Under the pieces are notes generated by a model. That model was not told where the DNA came from. It saw only the letters and a list, made by a program, of their open reading frames with translations, and did no database searches. A program made the position numbers and the translations under genes. From NCBI GenBank assembly GCA_947495795.1, contig CANMAI010000012.1:62001-126000 (forward strand): a DNA stretch of 64,000 nt, in the 5' to 3' direction. Below, one piece after another: positions 8,373-17,098 of this stretch. Source of the DNA: an uncultured Paracoccaceae bacterium (GTDB lineage: Bacteria; Pseudomonadota; Alphaproteobacteria; Rhodobacterales; Rhodobacteraceae). Each line of letters starts with the position of its first letter. Position 1 is the first letter of the stretch.

Positions 8373-9228
8373 CGGCCTTCACTCCCGAAACGCTGGGTGC
8401 CTCGGCCCACGCATCATCCCGTTTCAGCGCCACCAGGTGCTTGCGCGGGTCCTCAATACGCGGCAGCGAATTCAGCAGACCCTGCGTGTAGGGATGCTTT
8501 GCTTCGTGCAGTCGATCCGCATCGCACACCTCCACCACGCGTCCGGCATACATGATAAGGACCCGGTCGCAGAATTCGGCGACGAGGTTGAGATCGTGGC
8601 TTATGAAAATCAGCCCCATCCCCCGCTCCGTTACCAGCCTGTCCATGATGTCCAGCACCTGCCGCTGAACAGACACATCAAGCGCAGAGGTCGGCTCATC
8701 CGCAATCAGGATCTGCGGGTCCGGGATCAGCATCATCGCAATCATGATGCGCTGCCCCATCCCACCCGACATCTCGTGCGGATAGGCGCGCATGACCCGC
8801 TCGGGATCACTTATGGAAACTGCCTTTAGCATCTCCAGTGATTTGGCACGCGCCTGCGTCTTGGAGGTGTTCTTGTGCAGAAGATACGCTTCCATCATCT
8901 GCGCTCCGATCGTCATCACCGGGTTTAGGGAGAATTTCGGGTCCTGCATCACCATGGAGATCCGCTGGCCACGGACCTTTCGCATCTCCTTTTCGGAAAG
9001 CTGCATCAGGTCTGTGCCCTCAAGCGTGATATGACCGGCCTCCACGATGCCCGGCTTTCGGATCAGTCGCAGGATCGCCCGTCCCGTCATGGATTTGCCG
9101 GAACCACTCTCCCCCACGATCCCAAGCCGCTCCTTCCCCAGAGAAAAGGAGACGCCGCGCACAGCCTCAAAAATGCCCTGCCGCGTCGGGAATTTCACCC
9201 AAAGATCTTCCACTTCAAGAAGGGTCAT
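8365..9228 (-). CDS. Oligopeptide ABC transporter ATP-binding protein (DppD/OppD type)
   Basis: 287 residues with Walker A GESGSGKSMTG, signature MSGGMGQRIMIAMML, Walker B ILIADEPTSALDVS and H-loop ISHDLNLV. The SGGMxQR variant and the C-terminal HPYTQGLLNSLPRIED segment are typical of the DppD/OppD branch. It forms the ATPase pair with the protein encoded just downstream and sits on the cytoplasmic face of the permeases. Its ATG overlaps the stop codon of the DppC-like permease gene by four bases, so the genes are likely translationally coupled. Confidence 0.92.
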   Translation of the reverse strand: MTLLEVEDLWVKFPTRQGIFEAVRGVSFSLGKERLGIVGESGSGKSMTGRAILRLIRKPGIVEAGHITLEGTDLMQLSEKEMRKVRGQRISMVMQDPKFSLNPVMTIGAQMMEAYLLHKNTSKTQARAKSLEMLKAVSISDPERVMRAYPHEMSGGMGQRIMIAMMLIPDPQILIADEPTSALDVSVQRQVLDIMDRLVTERGMGLIFISHDLNLVAEFCDRVLIMYAGRVVEVCDADRLHEAKHPYTQGLLNSLPRIEDPRKHLVALKRDDAWAEAPSVSGVKADA

Positions 9229-10139
9229 TGGTTTCCATCCTTCGGGTCCAGCACATCGCGCAGCCCGTCACCCAGCAGGTTGAACGCCAGCGAGACGGTG
9301 AAAATCGCAAGGCCTGGCATCGTCGCCACCCACCAGTGATCCAGAATGAACCGCCGCCCCTCCGCAATCATGGCGCCCCATTCCGGGCTTGGCGGCTGTG
9401 CACCGAGGCCCAGAAAGCCAAGGCCCGCGGCCGCGAGAATGATCCCAGCCATATCGAGCGTCACCCGCACGATCAGCGACGAAATGCACAGCGGCCAGAT
9501 ATGCTTCATGATGATCCGCAGCGGCCCCGCCCCCTGCAACCGGATGGCGCTTATGTAGTCCGAAGACCGGATCGTCAGCGTTTCCGCCCGCGCAATCCTC
9601 GCGTAAGGCGGCCATGCGGTAAGCGAAATGGCAAGGACTGCATTCTCGATGCCGGCCCCAAGCGCTGCGACAAAGGCCAGCGCCAGCACAAGCCGCGGGA
9701 AAGCAAGGAAGATATCCGTGATGCGCATCAACACAACGTCTACCCAGCCGCCAGCATAACCCGAAACCGTGCCGACCAGAAGGCCCGCAATCGGTGCGAT
9801 CAACGCGACCAGAGCCACGATATAAAGCGTGATGCGCGACCCGTAGATCAACCTGCTCAGGATATCCCGGCCAAGGCTGTCCGTACCCAGCAGATGTCCC
9901 TCTGCTCCAAGAGGCTGCAACCTATTGCCGAGATCCTGCGCCATCCAGTCATAGGGCGCCAGAAGCGGCGCGAAAAGCGCCACCAGCCCCAGAAACACCA
10001 GGATCGCCAGCCCGAACATCGCCATCGTATTGGAGCGCAGCGTCAGCCAGCCTTTATAAAGACTCGCCAGCTTCGCGTGGCGGCGGGAGCTTGGCGTATC
10101 CGTCAGCAGCCACGCCCGCATCGTCTGCACATCACTCAT
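9225..10139 (-). CDS. Oligopeptide ABC transporter permease (DppC/OppC type)
   Basis: 304 residues with an N-terminal cytoplasmic segment, a first membrane span at about 38-60 and five further spans. The DppC hallmark LLGTDSLGRDILSRLIYGSRITL follows the first span, and the EAA-type coupling segment reads SAIRLQGAGPLRIIMKHIWP. The C terminus, FNLLGDGLRDVLDPK, is characteristic of the family. It forms the transmembrane channel with the DppB-like protein; its start overlaps that gene's stop (ATGA). Confidence 0.93.
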   Translation of the reverse strand: MSDVQTMRAWLLTDTPSSRRHAKLASLYKGWLTLRSNTMAMFGLAILVFLGLVALFAPLLAPYDWMAQDLGNRLQPLGAEGHLLGTDSLGRDILSRLIYGSRITLYIVALVALIAPIAGLLVGTVSGYAGGWVDVVLMRITDIFLAFPRLVLALAFVAALGAGIENAVLAISLTAWPPYARIARAETLTIRSSDYISAIRLQGAGPLRIIMKHIWPLCISSLIVRVTLDMAGIILAAAGLGFLGLGAQPPSPEWGAMIAEGRRFILDHWWVATMPGLAIFTVSLAFNLLGDGLRDVLDPKDGNQ

Positions 10140-11194
10140 TTCGACCTCGGATCAAACACGCGATACAAGAGATCAGAGAAGACGTTTAGTACGATGAAGA
10201 CTAGCCCCACCACCACCGTCCCGCCCAGCACGGCATTCATATCGGCCGATAACAGCGACGTCGTGATGTAGCTGCCGATACCCGGCCAACTGAAGATGAT
10301 CTCCGTCAACACCGAACCCTCCAGCAGGTTCGCGTAGCTCAGCGCAATCACGGTGATCAGCTGCACGCGAATGTTCTTGAAGACATGCACCCAGATCACC
10401 GCCCATTCCGACATGCCCTTGACCCGGGCCGTCGTCACATATTCCGCGCTCAACTGCTCCAGCATGAAGGAACGGGTCATCCGGCTGATATAGGCCAGAG
10501 AGTAGTAGCCGAGCAGCGATGCGGGCAGAACGATATGGCTGAATGCATTGCGGAAGACGCTCCAGTCCCCGGCAATCGCGCTGTCCACAAGTATCATGCC
10601 GGTCCGCGCGGGCACGATATCCTCATAGAAAATGTCCAGTCGCCCCGGACCGCCGACCCAGCCAAGAATACCGTAGAACACCAACAGGCCCATCAGGCCC
10701 AGCCAGAAGATGGGCATCGAATACCCGACCAACGCCACGACCCGCGCGATCTGATCGATCCAGGAACCGCGCTTGACCGCAGCCACCACGCCAAGCGGTA
10801 CACCCAGCACAACACCGATGATGATACCGATTGTGGCCAGTTCCAGCGTAGCCGGGAAAACCCGGGCGATATCTTCCGAAACGGGCCGCGCGTTCAGGAT
10901 CGACATCCCGAAATCGCCGCGCAACACATCCGTTAGATAATAGAAAAACTGCACAAGAAGCGGCTGATCCAGCCCCATTGCCTTGTAGGTCGCATCATAA
11001 GCTTCTTGCGAAGCACGCTCTCCCAACACGGCCAGCACCGGATCTATTGGCATCACCCGGCCGATGATGAATGTCACAAACAAAAGCCCCAGCATCGTCA
11101 CGGCCACGGATCCGAGCGTGAAGACAATGGGCTTCGCCCAAGAAAAGAGAGGCGCAGTACTGCGCCTCTCCGTCGTTACAGGCGCATCCGCCAT
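10136..11194 (-). CDS. Oligopeptide ABC transporter permease (DppB/OppB type)
   Basis: 352 residues, about six membrane spans, with the DppB-type GQPLLVQFFYYL-like segment written here as GLDQPLLVQFFYYLTDVLRG, the coupling region TTARVKGMSEWAVIWVHVFKN, and the C-terminal LLYRVFDPRSK. The N-terminal 30 residues are a longer cytoplasmic lead than usual. The ATG at 11194 directly follows the TAA of the binding-protein gene (TAAATG), implying translational coupling. Codons 9 to 16 contain a perfect 24-base palindrome, described separately. Confidence 0.92.
   Translation of the reverse strand: MADAPVTTERRSTAPLFSWAKPIVFTLGSVAVTMLGLLFVTFIIGRVMPIDPVLAVLGERASQEAYDATYKAMGLDQPLLVQFFYYLTDVLRGDFGMSILNARPVSEDIARVFPATLELATIGIIIGVVLGVPLGVVAAVKRGSWIDQIARVVALVGYSMPIFWLGLMGLLVFYGILGWVGGPGRLDIFYEDIVPARTGMILVDSAIAGDWSVFRNAFSHIVLPASLLGYYSLAYISRMTRSFMLEQLSAEYVTTARVKGMSEWAVIWVHVFKNIRVQLITVIALSYANLLEGSVLTEIIFSWPGIGSYITTSLLSADMNAVLGGTVVVGLVFIVLNVFSDLLYRVFDPRSK
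11147..11170. other. Perfect 24-base palindrome in the 5' coding region of the DppB-like gene
   Basis: The sequence is GAGAGGCGCAG, then TA, then CTGCGCCTCTC: a perfect inverted repeat with no mismatch. It encodes residues 9-16 (ERRSTAPL) of the permease and begins 25 bases after the binding-protein stop codon. As RNA it would form a very stable hairpin at the place where three other importer operons here have an intergenic hairpin. Likely role (inferred): 3' protection of the binding-protein mRNA or throttling of permease translation. Confidence 0.6.
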
Positions 11195-12793
11195 TTATTT
11201 TGTCACGGTCCAGTAGGCGGCATTGGTGATCGGGCCGCCAAGGCTCAGACCACTTACGTTTTCCTGCCGCCCGATCTGCTCCGTCAACTGGAACATCACA
11301 ATGAAAGGAGATGTTTCGCGGAACTGCGCCTGAATATCGCGGTACATCTGCGCCCGCTTCTCCCGGTCGCCTTCCACAACGGCGGCATCTACCATCTCCG
11401 TAAGGCCCCCAGTATCCCAACCGTTCCGCCAAGCGAGCAGGCCCGTGGCATTGGCCTCGTCCGAGTTGTCTGGGTTGTAGGCAAACGTACCCGCATTGGT
11501 GTGCGGATCGGGGTAATCCGGCCCCCATGCACCGACATAGACATCCAGTTCCCGCGCCCGGTACCGCGCAAGGATCTGTTTGGATGTGCCGACGGTGATG
11601 TTGATCTTGATCCCGACTTGCGCGGCGCTGTTCTGGAAAGCCTGCGCGATCTCGATGCGCTCCTGCGCCTCACGCACGCCGATTTCCAGCTCCATCTCGC
11701 CCACACCGGCCTCTTCCAGCAGCGCCTTCGCCTTCTCTATGTCGAGAGAGAACGGGTTCTCATCCACAGCACCCAGATATGTCTTCGGCAGGAAGTTCTG
11801 ATGCGTCGTATATTGCCCTTTCAGGAAGCTGTTCTGCATACCTGCATAATCCACGAGGTATTTGAACGCCTGCCGCACCTCGGGCTTGGAAAGTTCGGGA
11901 TGCTTTTGGTTCAGCGCCATATACATCAGCCGTCCGCGCAACTCGTCCTCGATCACCACACCTTCGGCAGAGGAGGCACCGGCGATATCTTCCGGGTTCA
12001 GGTTCCGCGCCACATCCACGTCACCTCGCTCCAGCAGCAGACGCTGGGATGCGCTCTCGACCACATGCCGCACGATCACGCGCTCCATCGCTGGTGCGCC
12101 CTTGTAGAAATCAGGGTTCGCCTGCAGAGAGATGCTCTCGTTCGGCTTCCAGCTTTGCAGCTTGTAGGCGCCTGAACCGCCAGAGTTTGTCTTCAGCCAT
12201 GTGTTGCCAAAATCGCCATCCACCTCGTTGGCCATAACCAGCTCTTTATCGACAATGCTGCCGATGGTCGCCGTCAGACAGTTCAGCACAAAGGATGTCG
12301 CATAGCGCTTGTCCGTCGTGATGGACAGCTTGTTGCCCTCCGCCTTGATCGTTTCCTCCACGTTCTCGGGCGTGAAGCCGAACTGCTTCAGGATGAAGGC
12401 GGGCGTCTTGTCCATCAGAATGGCGCGGCGCAGCGAAAACTCCGCGTCTTCCGCCCGCACCGGATTGCCGGAATGGAACGTGATGCCTTCTCGCATCGTG
12501 AAGGTGATTGTGCGGCCATCCTCGCTCACCTCCCAGCTTTCGGCGAGGTCCGGGCTATAGCCCGCGCTCAGATCTTCGGGATCAAGGTTGACCAGCTTGC
12601 CGTACATGTTGCGCAGCGCGTCAGACGCCGCGATCTCGAAGCTTTCCGCCGGATCCATCGACGTCAAATCGTCGATCCTGTGCGCGATCACCAGCATGTT
12701 CGGCGGCGTCTCCGCCACCACTGCGGGAACAGCAGTCACCGCAACGGCGAAGCCGAGGGCCGCACCCGTCAAAAGTCGATTCAAGGCATTCAT
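11195..12793 (-). CDS. Peptide ABC transporter substrate-binding protein (SBP family 5)
   Basis: 532 residues. A Sec signal peptide (MNALNRLL..., hydrophobic core, cleavage near AVVAE) is followed by the family-5 binding fold with SMDPAESFEIAASDAL and LAESWEVSEDGRTITFTMREGITFHSG. It captures peptides or similar solutes in the periplasm and delivers them to the DppBC-like channel. I chose ATG at 12793 rather than an earlier in-frame ATG at 12889, because it follows AAGGGG and opens directly into the signal peptide. Its neighbours are the dipeptidase upstream and the permease directly downstream. Confidence 0.93.
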   Translation of the reverse strand: MNALNRLLTGAALGFAVAVTAVPAVVAETPPNMLVIAHRIDDLTSMDPAESFEIAASDALRNMYGKLVNLDPEDLSAGYSPDLAESWEVSEDGRTITFTMREGITFHSGNPVRAEDAEFSLRRAILMDKTPAFILKQFGFTPENVEETIKAEGNKLSITTDKRYATSFVLNCLTATIGSIVDKELVMANEVDGDFGNTWLKTNSGGSGAYKLQSWKPNESISLQANPDFYKGAPAMERVIVRHVVESASQRLLLERGDVDVARNLNPEDIAGASSAEGVVIEDELRGRLMYMALNQKHPELSKPEVRQAFKYLVDYAGMQNSFLKGQYTTHQNFLPKTYLGAVDENPFSLDIEKAKALLEEAGVGEMELEIGVREAQERIEIAQAFQNSAAQVGIKINITVGTSKQILARYRARELDVYVGAWGPDYPDPHTNAGTFAYNPDNSDEANATGLLAWRNGWDTGGLTEMVDAAVVEGDREKRAQMYRDIQAQFRETSPFIVMFQLTEQIGRQENVSGLSLGGPITNAAYWTVTK

Positions 12794-12845
12794 CGTTAGT
12801 ACCCCTTCTGTTGAGTTTGTTTTTCTTCTTGTTGTTCCAGCGTCC

Positions 12846-13907
12846 TCAAGACCCCCAGGTCTTCTCCAGAACGCGCAGCCAGTTTGCATGGCAAAGCTTT
12901 GTCATCAGTGCTTCATCGTAACCGTGCCGCATCATCGCCTCTCGGAGTTTCGGAAGATCAGCAACCGTCTCCAGCCCCTCAGGCATCACAGCACCATCAT
13001 AGTCGGAGCCTAGGCCAACGCGATCCTCTCCCACCTTGTCGATCAGGGCATCCAGATGCCGGATCATCTGCTCTAGGGGTACATCATTCAGCATCCTGCC
13101 ATCTTCCCGCAAGAAAGCCACCGCAAAATTCAGCCCCACCATGCCATCACTCTCGCGAATGGCGCTTAATTGTGCATCCGTCAGGTTACGGGCATGGGGG
13201 CAAATGGCATGTACATTGGAATGCGTGGCCACCAGTGGTTTGGTCGAATGCCGCGCCACATCCCAAAAACCGGCCTCGTTCAGATGCGAAAGGTCAATCA
13301 TGATACCCAGTTCACCACACCGCGCCACAAGCCGCAGGCCAAGGTCTGTCAGCCCATCACCGATATTCCCGTCACTGGGGAAGCGAAGCGGCACACCAGA
13401 TCCAAATATCGTGGTCCGGCTCCACACCGGCCCGAGAGAGCGAAGGCCCGCCTGATAAAGCACATCCAGCGTATGAAGGTCGGGGTCTATCGCTTCTGCA
13501 CCCTCGATATGAAAGATCGCTGCCGGAACGCCCGCCTCCATCGCGGCACGAATATCGGCCACGCTCCGGCACACCCGCAGGGCACCGCGCCGCTCCAGAT
13601 CAAACAGCACTGCAGCCTGCGTCATCGCAACGGGCAATGCGTCCTCCCAGTCGATGGGCTCCGGCAAAGACATGTCGTATGCTGCCTTTGTCATCTCGTG
13701 GAACTTGGCATCGAAATCGAAGGGCGACGGAATATACACTGCAAAAAAGCCGCCCGCAAACCCGCCAGCCTTGGCCTTTGCCGCATCAAGTGCGCCATCG
13801 CGTCCAGCCACAAAGCTTTCCGCCGCGGCCATACCGCCAGCGCGATAAAGCTTAGACAACACATCGTTATGCCCGTCGAAAATGGCGGGCATCTTTGTGT
13901 CAGACAT
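12846..13907 (-). CDS. Membrane dipeptidase family protein (peptidase M19)
   Basis: 353 residues, a zinc-dependent (beta/alpha)8 dipeptidase. Metal and catalytic residues are visible: HxD in FDGHNDVLSKLY near the N terminus, Glu in FHIEGAEAID, His in MIDLSHLNEAGF, His in VATHSN, and Asp in VGLGSDYDG. No signal peptide is visible, so probably cytoplasmic, hydrolysing dipeptides brought in by the transporter encoded downstream. The start at 13907 is chosen because GGGGAG lies seven bases upstream; an ATG at 13922 is in frame but has no such site. First gene of the operon and divergent from the LysR gene. Confidence 0.92.
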   Translation of the reverse strand: MSDTKMPAIFDGHNDVLSKLYRAGGMAAAESFVAGRDGALDAAKAKAGGFAGGFFAVYIPSPFDFDAKFHEMTKAAYDMSLPEPIDWEDALPVAMTQAAVLFDLERRGALRVCRSVADIRAAMEAGVPAAIFHIEGAEAIDPDLHTLDVLYQAGLRSLGPVWSRTTIFGSGVPLRFPSDGNIGDGLTDLGLRLVARCGELGIMIDLSHLNEAGFWDVARHSTKPLVATHSNVHAICPHARNLTDAQLSAIRESDGMVGLNFAVAFLREDGRMLNDVPLEQMIRHLDALIDKVGEDRVGLGSDYDGAVMPEGLETVADLPKLREAMMRHGYDEALMTKLCHANWLRVLEKTWGS

Positions 13908-14015
13908 ACCTACACTCCCCATTCGAAGATCAGCCTACATCGAAAATCATCATGGCTTAACAGAAAAGCTATGCTAAAAACTCATTGATCTAGTCACTCA
14001 AGAGATTTCGATGCC
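13908..14015. promoter_or_regulatory. Divergent promoter region between dipeptidase operon and LysR gene
   Basis: A 108-base AT-richer gap separates the two divergent starts. This is the classic place for a LysR-type operator that controls both directions. I could not pick a single convincing T-N11-A site or sigma-70 boxes by eye, so only the arrangement supports the call. Confidence 0.45.
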
Positions 14016-14927
14016 ATGACGAAGAGCAAATCCTGGCACTCATTGGCCGAATATCAGGCCCTGCGCGCGTTGATGCAGGCGGGAACGACGATTGGTGCGG
14101 CTCAGCGCCTTGGCCTGTCACAATCGGCTGTCAGTCGCTCGATCTCCAACCTCGAAAATCGCACCGGGCGCATCCTTTTTGAGCGGGAGGGTGGCCGTCT
14201 CACGCCGACACAGGAGGCCGTGCGCCTCAACCTCAGGCTGGACCCTCTCTTTGACGCCCTCGACAGGATCGAAGGGCCAACGGATCCCGTAAAGGAAACG
14301 CTACGCCTCATCGCACCACCAACTTATGCCCACCGGTTCCTCGTCTCCCAGATCAGCAGTTTTCTTACCCTCAACCCGAACTTCTTCGTGAGCCTCGAGG
14401 TCAACACGTCGGAGGAGGTGGTACGCGGCATTGTCGACAATCAGTTCGATCTCGGCCTGCTCGGTGTGGAACATTCCCGCGCCGGTCTCAAACTCGCGCC
14501 CTATCGAGTTTCACAGGCAGTTTGCGCGCTGACAAAGGATCATCCGCTTGCCACGAATGAAATGATAGCCCCTTCAGATCTCGATGGTCAGAATATGATC
14601 GCCCTCACGCACCGCCATGCCCGCCGCACCCAACTGGATCGCATTCTCAACGAAGTCCGGGCGAAACCCCATATTGTCGCCGAGGTCTCCACCTCGTTTG
14701 CGGCCGCCGATATGGCAAAGGAAGGCCTGGGCCTCACGATCATCAATCCCTTTCCACTCATCCACTACCGTAGCAACGATCTTAATTTCCTGCCGTTCAC
14801 TTCCCCCATCCGCTACCTAACCTACTTCGCAACGTCCGATCAAAGGCCCCTACCGAGAATCGCGCGAGCCTTCATGCGTCACCTGCGCATGCACACACCA
14901 CAGGATCCATTCTCAACGAAGGCCTAG
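14016..14927 (+). CDS. LysR-family transcriptional regulator
   Basis: 303 residues. The N-terminal winged helix (about 8-68) contains GTTIGAAQRLGLSQSAVSRSISNLENRTG and LFEREGGRLTPT, the standard LysR pattern. The C-terminal periplasmic-binding-like effector domain follows (RLIAPPTYAHRF, FDLGLLGVEHSRAGL). Divergent from the dipeptidase/peptide-transporter operon, which it probably controls; the inducer is likely a peptide or a product of it (inferred from position). The LSSR-type effector fold is complete and the length is normal for the family. Confidence 0.92.
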   Translation: MTKSKSWHSLAEYQALRALMQAGTTIGAAQRLGLSQSAVSRSISNLENRTGRILFEREGGRLTPTQEAVRLNLRLDPLFDALDRIEGPTDPVKETLRLIAPPTYAHRFLVSQISSFLTLNPNFFVSLEVNTSEEVVRGIVDNQFDLGLLGVEHSRAGLKLAPYRVSQAVCALTKDHPLATNEMIAPSDLDGQNMIALTHRHARRTQLDRILNEVRAKPHIVAEVSTSFAAADMAKEGLGLTIINPFPLIHYRSNDLNFLPFTSPIRYLTYFATSDQRPLPRIARAFMRHLRMHTPQDPFSTKA

Positions 14928-14986
14928 GGCGATGGCAAGCAGGGCTCACGTCATGCCGGCATGTTTTGACAAGAGCTAAAAAACCA

Positions 14987-17098
14987 TCAATCAAGGAACC
15001 TGCGCATTACATTTCTCAGCAGGCGAGCCACATTATTTTCGAAGTCGTTCCAAGGCAAACTTCCGCAGAACGTAATTGAACCGGTTGCAAAAACGGAGCC
15101 ACCATTCGGGTACTCCGCATAGATCATATCGGCGTGCATCGCGTCCTTAGCGCTGCCCCCTGTCAGGTTAGTGAGATGGGTTAATTGTTCCTCGGGAACA
15201 AGCATGAAACCCATATCGCGCGTGACAGAACGCGCCAGAAGAACAGCGGTCTCCGGTGTGCCGATCCGGTGATCCATATGATCCAGTTCGAACCCGGCAG
15301 CGCCGTTCCCGGAAAATCCGAAGTCGCCGATCAGTGCGTCATCGATCCCTTCAAAAACCCAATCATAGTCCGGATCGGTACAGGCACGGCGATATGGGTC
15401 GCCAAAAAATTCACCTTGCGCCGCGAACCCGATGCCAACCAGTTCCTGCGGGGCGCGACCGTTGCGACGCCAGAGACCACCATACCCCCCGTCAAACGCA
15501 TTGTAATACTCACCCGGTTCTGCGGCCCATGCGCGGATACCATCTTCGGCCCGACGAATTTCGAGCACATTGTCATTCTCCTCATGGATCGCGATGCGCC
15601 AATAAAACCCGTTTCCGCCCAGATAGCACAGATGCCCCCCGCCATCGCGGTAGTCGCGAAGCGCGTTAAGGCTTTGGGGCGTGTGGTATTCGGGGTGTGT
15701 ACCTGTTGTAACAGCAGCGTACCCGGCAATGGCCGCCGCTCCATCATTGTGCAATTCACTGTCGGAAACCAGATCGTAATCAATACCCTCCGCGTGCAGC
15801 CAACTGATCAGGTGCATATCAGCGGGAAAATGGCGCAAGCCCGAGCAAGACGTGGCCCCGAAGGTCAGATAACCGGGCTTGAGGTTGAACAGTGGGCGGA
15901 GATGCGATGCGTGGCAAATCCCGGAGCCATCGGAATGATAGTTGTACGTCGAGAGTCCGTATTGTGAATGCTCCGCCGGATTGTGGGGATAAGCTTTCCA
16001 ATCGGCCATTCGGCCTTGCCATGAAGGGTCATAGTCCGGGCGGGCATGGTTGCCATAAACGGCATATGTGAAGGTGGAGATCAGGACGCATAGCTTCGCC
16101 GACGGTTTCAGCAACGGTGCACAGACAAAGAATGGTATCGCGTCCTCATGGCCGTCACACTCCAACCGCATCACGTAAACACCGGAGGGCATATCTTCCG
16201 GCACCGTGAACGTGAAGTCAGTATCCCATTCGAAATCGTAGATATCGTCTTCGTGAAAATGGATGGCCGCATAATGCTCCGGCTTGTGGGTCCAGTTCAT
16301 TTCTGAACCATCCCAAGCGGATCCAGTTACAGCGCGTGCCGGGAAGTTCACAAGCCAAAGGTCGGGGCCCGCCAGCGCCCGCACATAAGTTGTCGGGATG
16401 TCCGTGCTGAAATCCCACGCGGCAAGGGCCTTGCCATCGATTTCGATGCACGGAGCCTCGATCTTACCGTTGAAATGCTCAGCCGTCTGATCATCGACAA
16501 ACCGCGCCGCAACTATCGGGATCGCAGAGGCCGCGAGGCTGTTGACGCCTTCGCCCTTGGCCCGAACCGGAGGGCCAGCACGGCGTGTGAGGGCCTGCTG
16601 TTCAAGGGTTGCGCCGCCTTCTGTAATCTCCGCCTCAATCCGGTACCACTCGCGCAGCTTCAAGGGCCGGTCGATTGCGGTTATCTTACCGTCCAGATTC
16701 AAGCAGGCGGCACCTGTCCCATCAATCTGCAAGGTGTAGCGCCCGAAGCCGAGTATGGTCTGCGCCTCTCCTGTAAGCAGCGTCGGATAAACAACGGCCG
16801 AGAGCACAATGGAAGAGCGGGGGGACGCCGTCACCAAATCCCGCGCAATAGCGTAAGACCCAGCCGCAAAAGGCCGCTGCACAGACGCAAACGATTGGGG
16901 GGCAAAAAACTGTGAAGCATCCTCTTCCAGAATGCCCGGACCCTCAGGGTTTGGATCGGCGCTGATGGATCTAACAAGCCGGGCATTGAACGGCGTTTTC
17001 GAAACCGAAGAGACCTTGAACTCCAGCGTCTGGCCCGGGCGGGCCGAGAGCCGGTCCACGTATCCGAGCAGCGGCAGATCCGTAGCGCGCGGCTTCAC
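14987..17098 (-). CDS. N,N-dimethylformamidase large (beta) subunit-like protein
   Basis: 703 residues. It resembles the large subunit of N,N-dimethylformamidase, which hydrolyses an amide with a mononuclear iron: an N-terminal lectin-like/jelly-roll region (about 1-310) and a glutamine-amidotransferase-like C-terminal region with HPEYHTPQSLNALRDYRDGG, YLGGNGFYWR and GGLWRRNG. Candidate iron ligands are Tyr in LSTYNYHSDGSG and a downstream Tyr/Glu, but I cannot fix them. True DMFase also needs a small subunit of about 15 kDa; none is encoded nearby. The ATG overlaps the TRAP large-permease stop (ATGA), so the enzyme is translated with a transporter and probably acts on its cargo. The substrate is probably an amide but need not be DMF. 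Confidence 0.8.
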   Translation of the reverse strand: MKPRATDLPLLGYVDRLSARPGQTLEFKVSSVSKTPFNARLVRSISADPNPEGPGILEEDASQFFAPQSFASVQRPFAAGSYAIARDLVTASPRSSIVLSAVVYPTLLTGEAQTILGFGRYTLQIDGTGAACLNLDGKITAIDRPLKLREWYRIEAEITEGGATLEQQALTRRAGPPVRAKGEGVNSLAASAIPIVAARFVDDQTAEHFNGKIEAPCIEIDGKALAAWDFSTDIPTTYVRALAGPDLWLVNFPARAVTGSAWDGSEMNWTHKPEHYAAIHFHEDDIYDFEWDTDFTFTVPEDMPSGVYVMRLECDGHEDAIPFFVCAPLLKPSAKLCVLISTFTYAVYGNHARPDYDPSWQGRMADWKAYPHNPAEHSQYGLSTYNYHSDGSGICHASHLRPLFNLKPGYLTFGATSCSGLRHFPADMHLISWLHAEGIDYDLVSDSELHNDGAAAIAGYAAVTTGTHPEYHTPQSLNALRDYRDGGGHLCYLGGNGFYWRIAIHEENDNVLEIRRAEDGIRAWAAEPGEYYNAFDGGYGGLWRRNGRAPQELVGIGFAAQGEFFGDPYRRACTDPDYDWVFEGIDDALIGDFGFSGNGAAGFELDHMDHRIGTPETAVLLARSVTRDMGFMLVPEEQLTHLTNLTGGSAKDAMHADMIYAEYPNGGSVFATGSITFCGSLPWNDFENNVARLLRNVMRRFLD

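Noticed and set aside
14953-14980. CATGCCGGCATG followed by TTTT as a terminator of the LysR gene
   Set aside because: It is a palindrome without room for a loop; the usable stem is only about four pairs.
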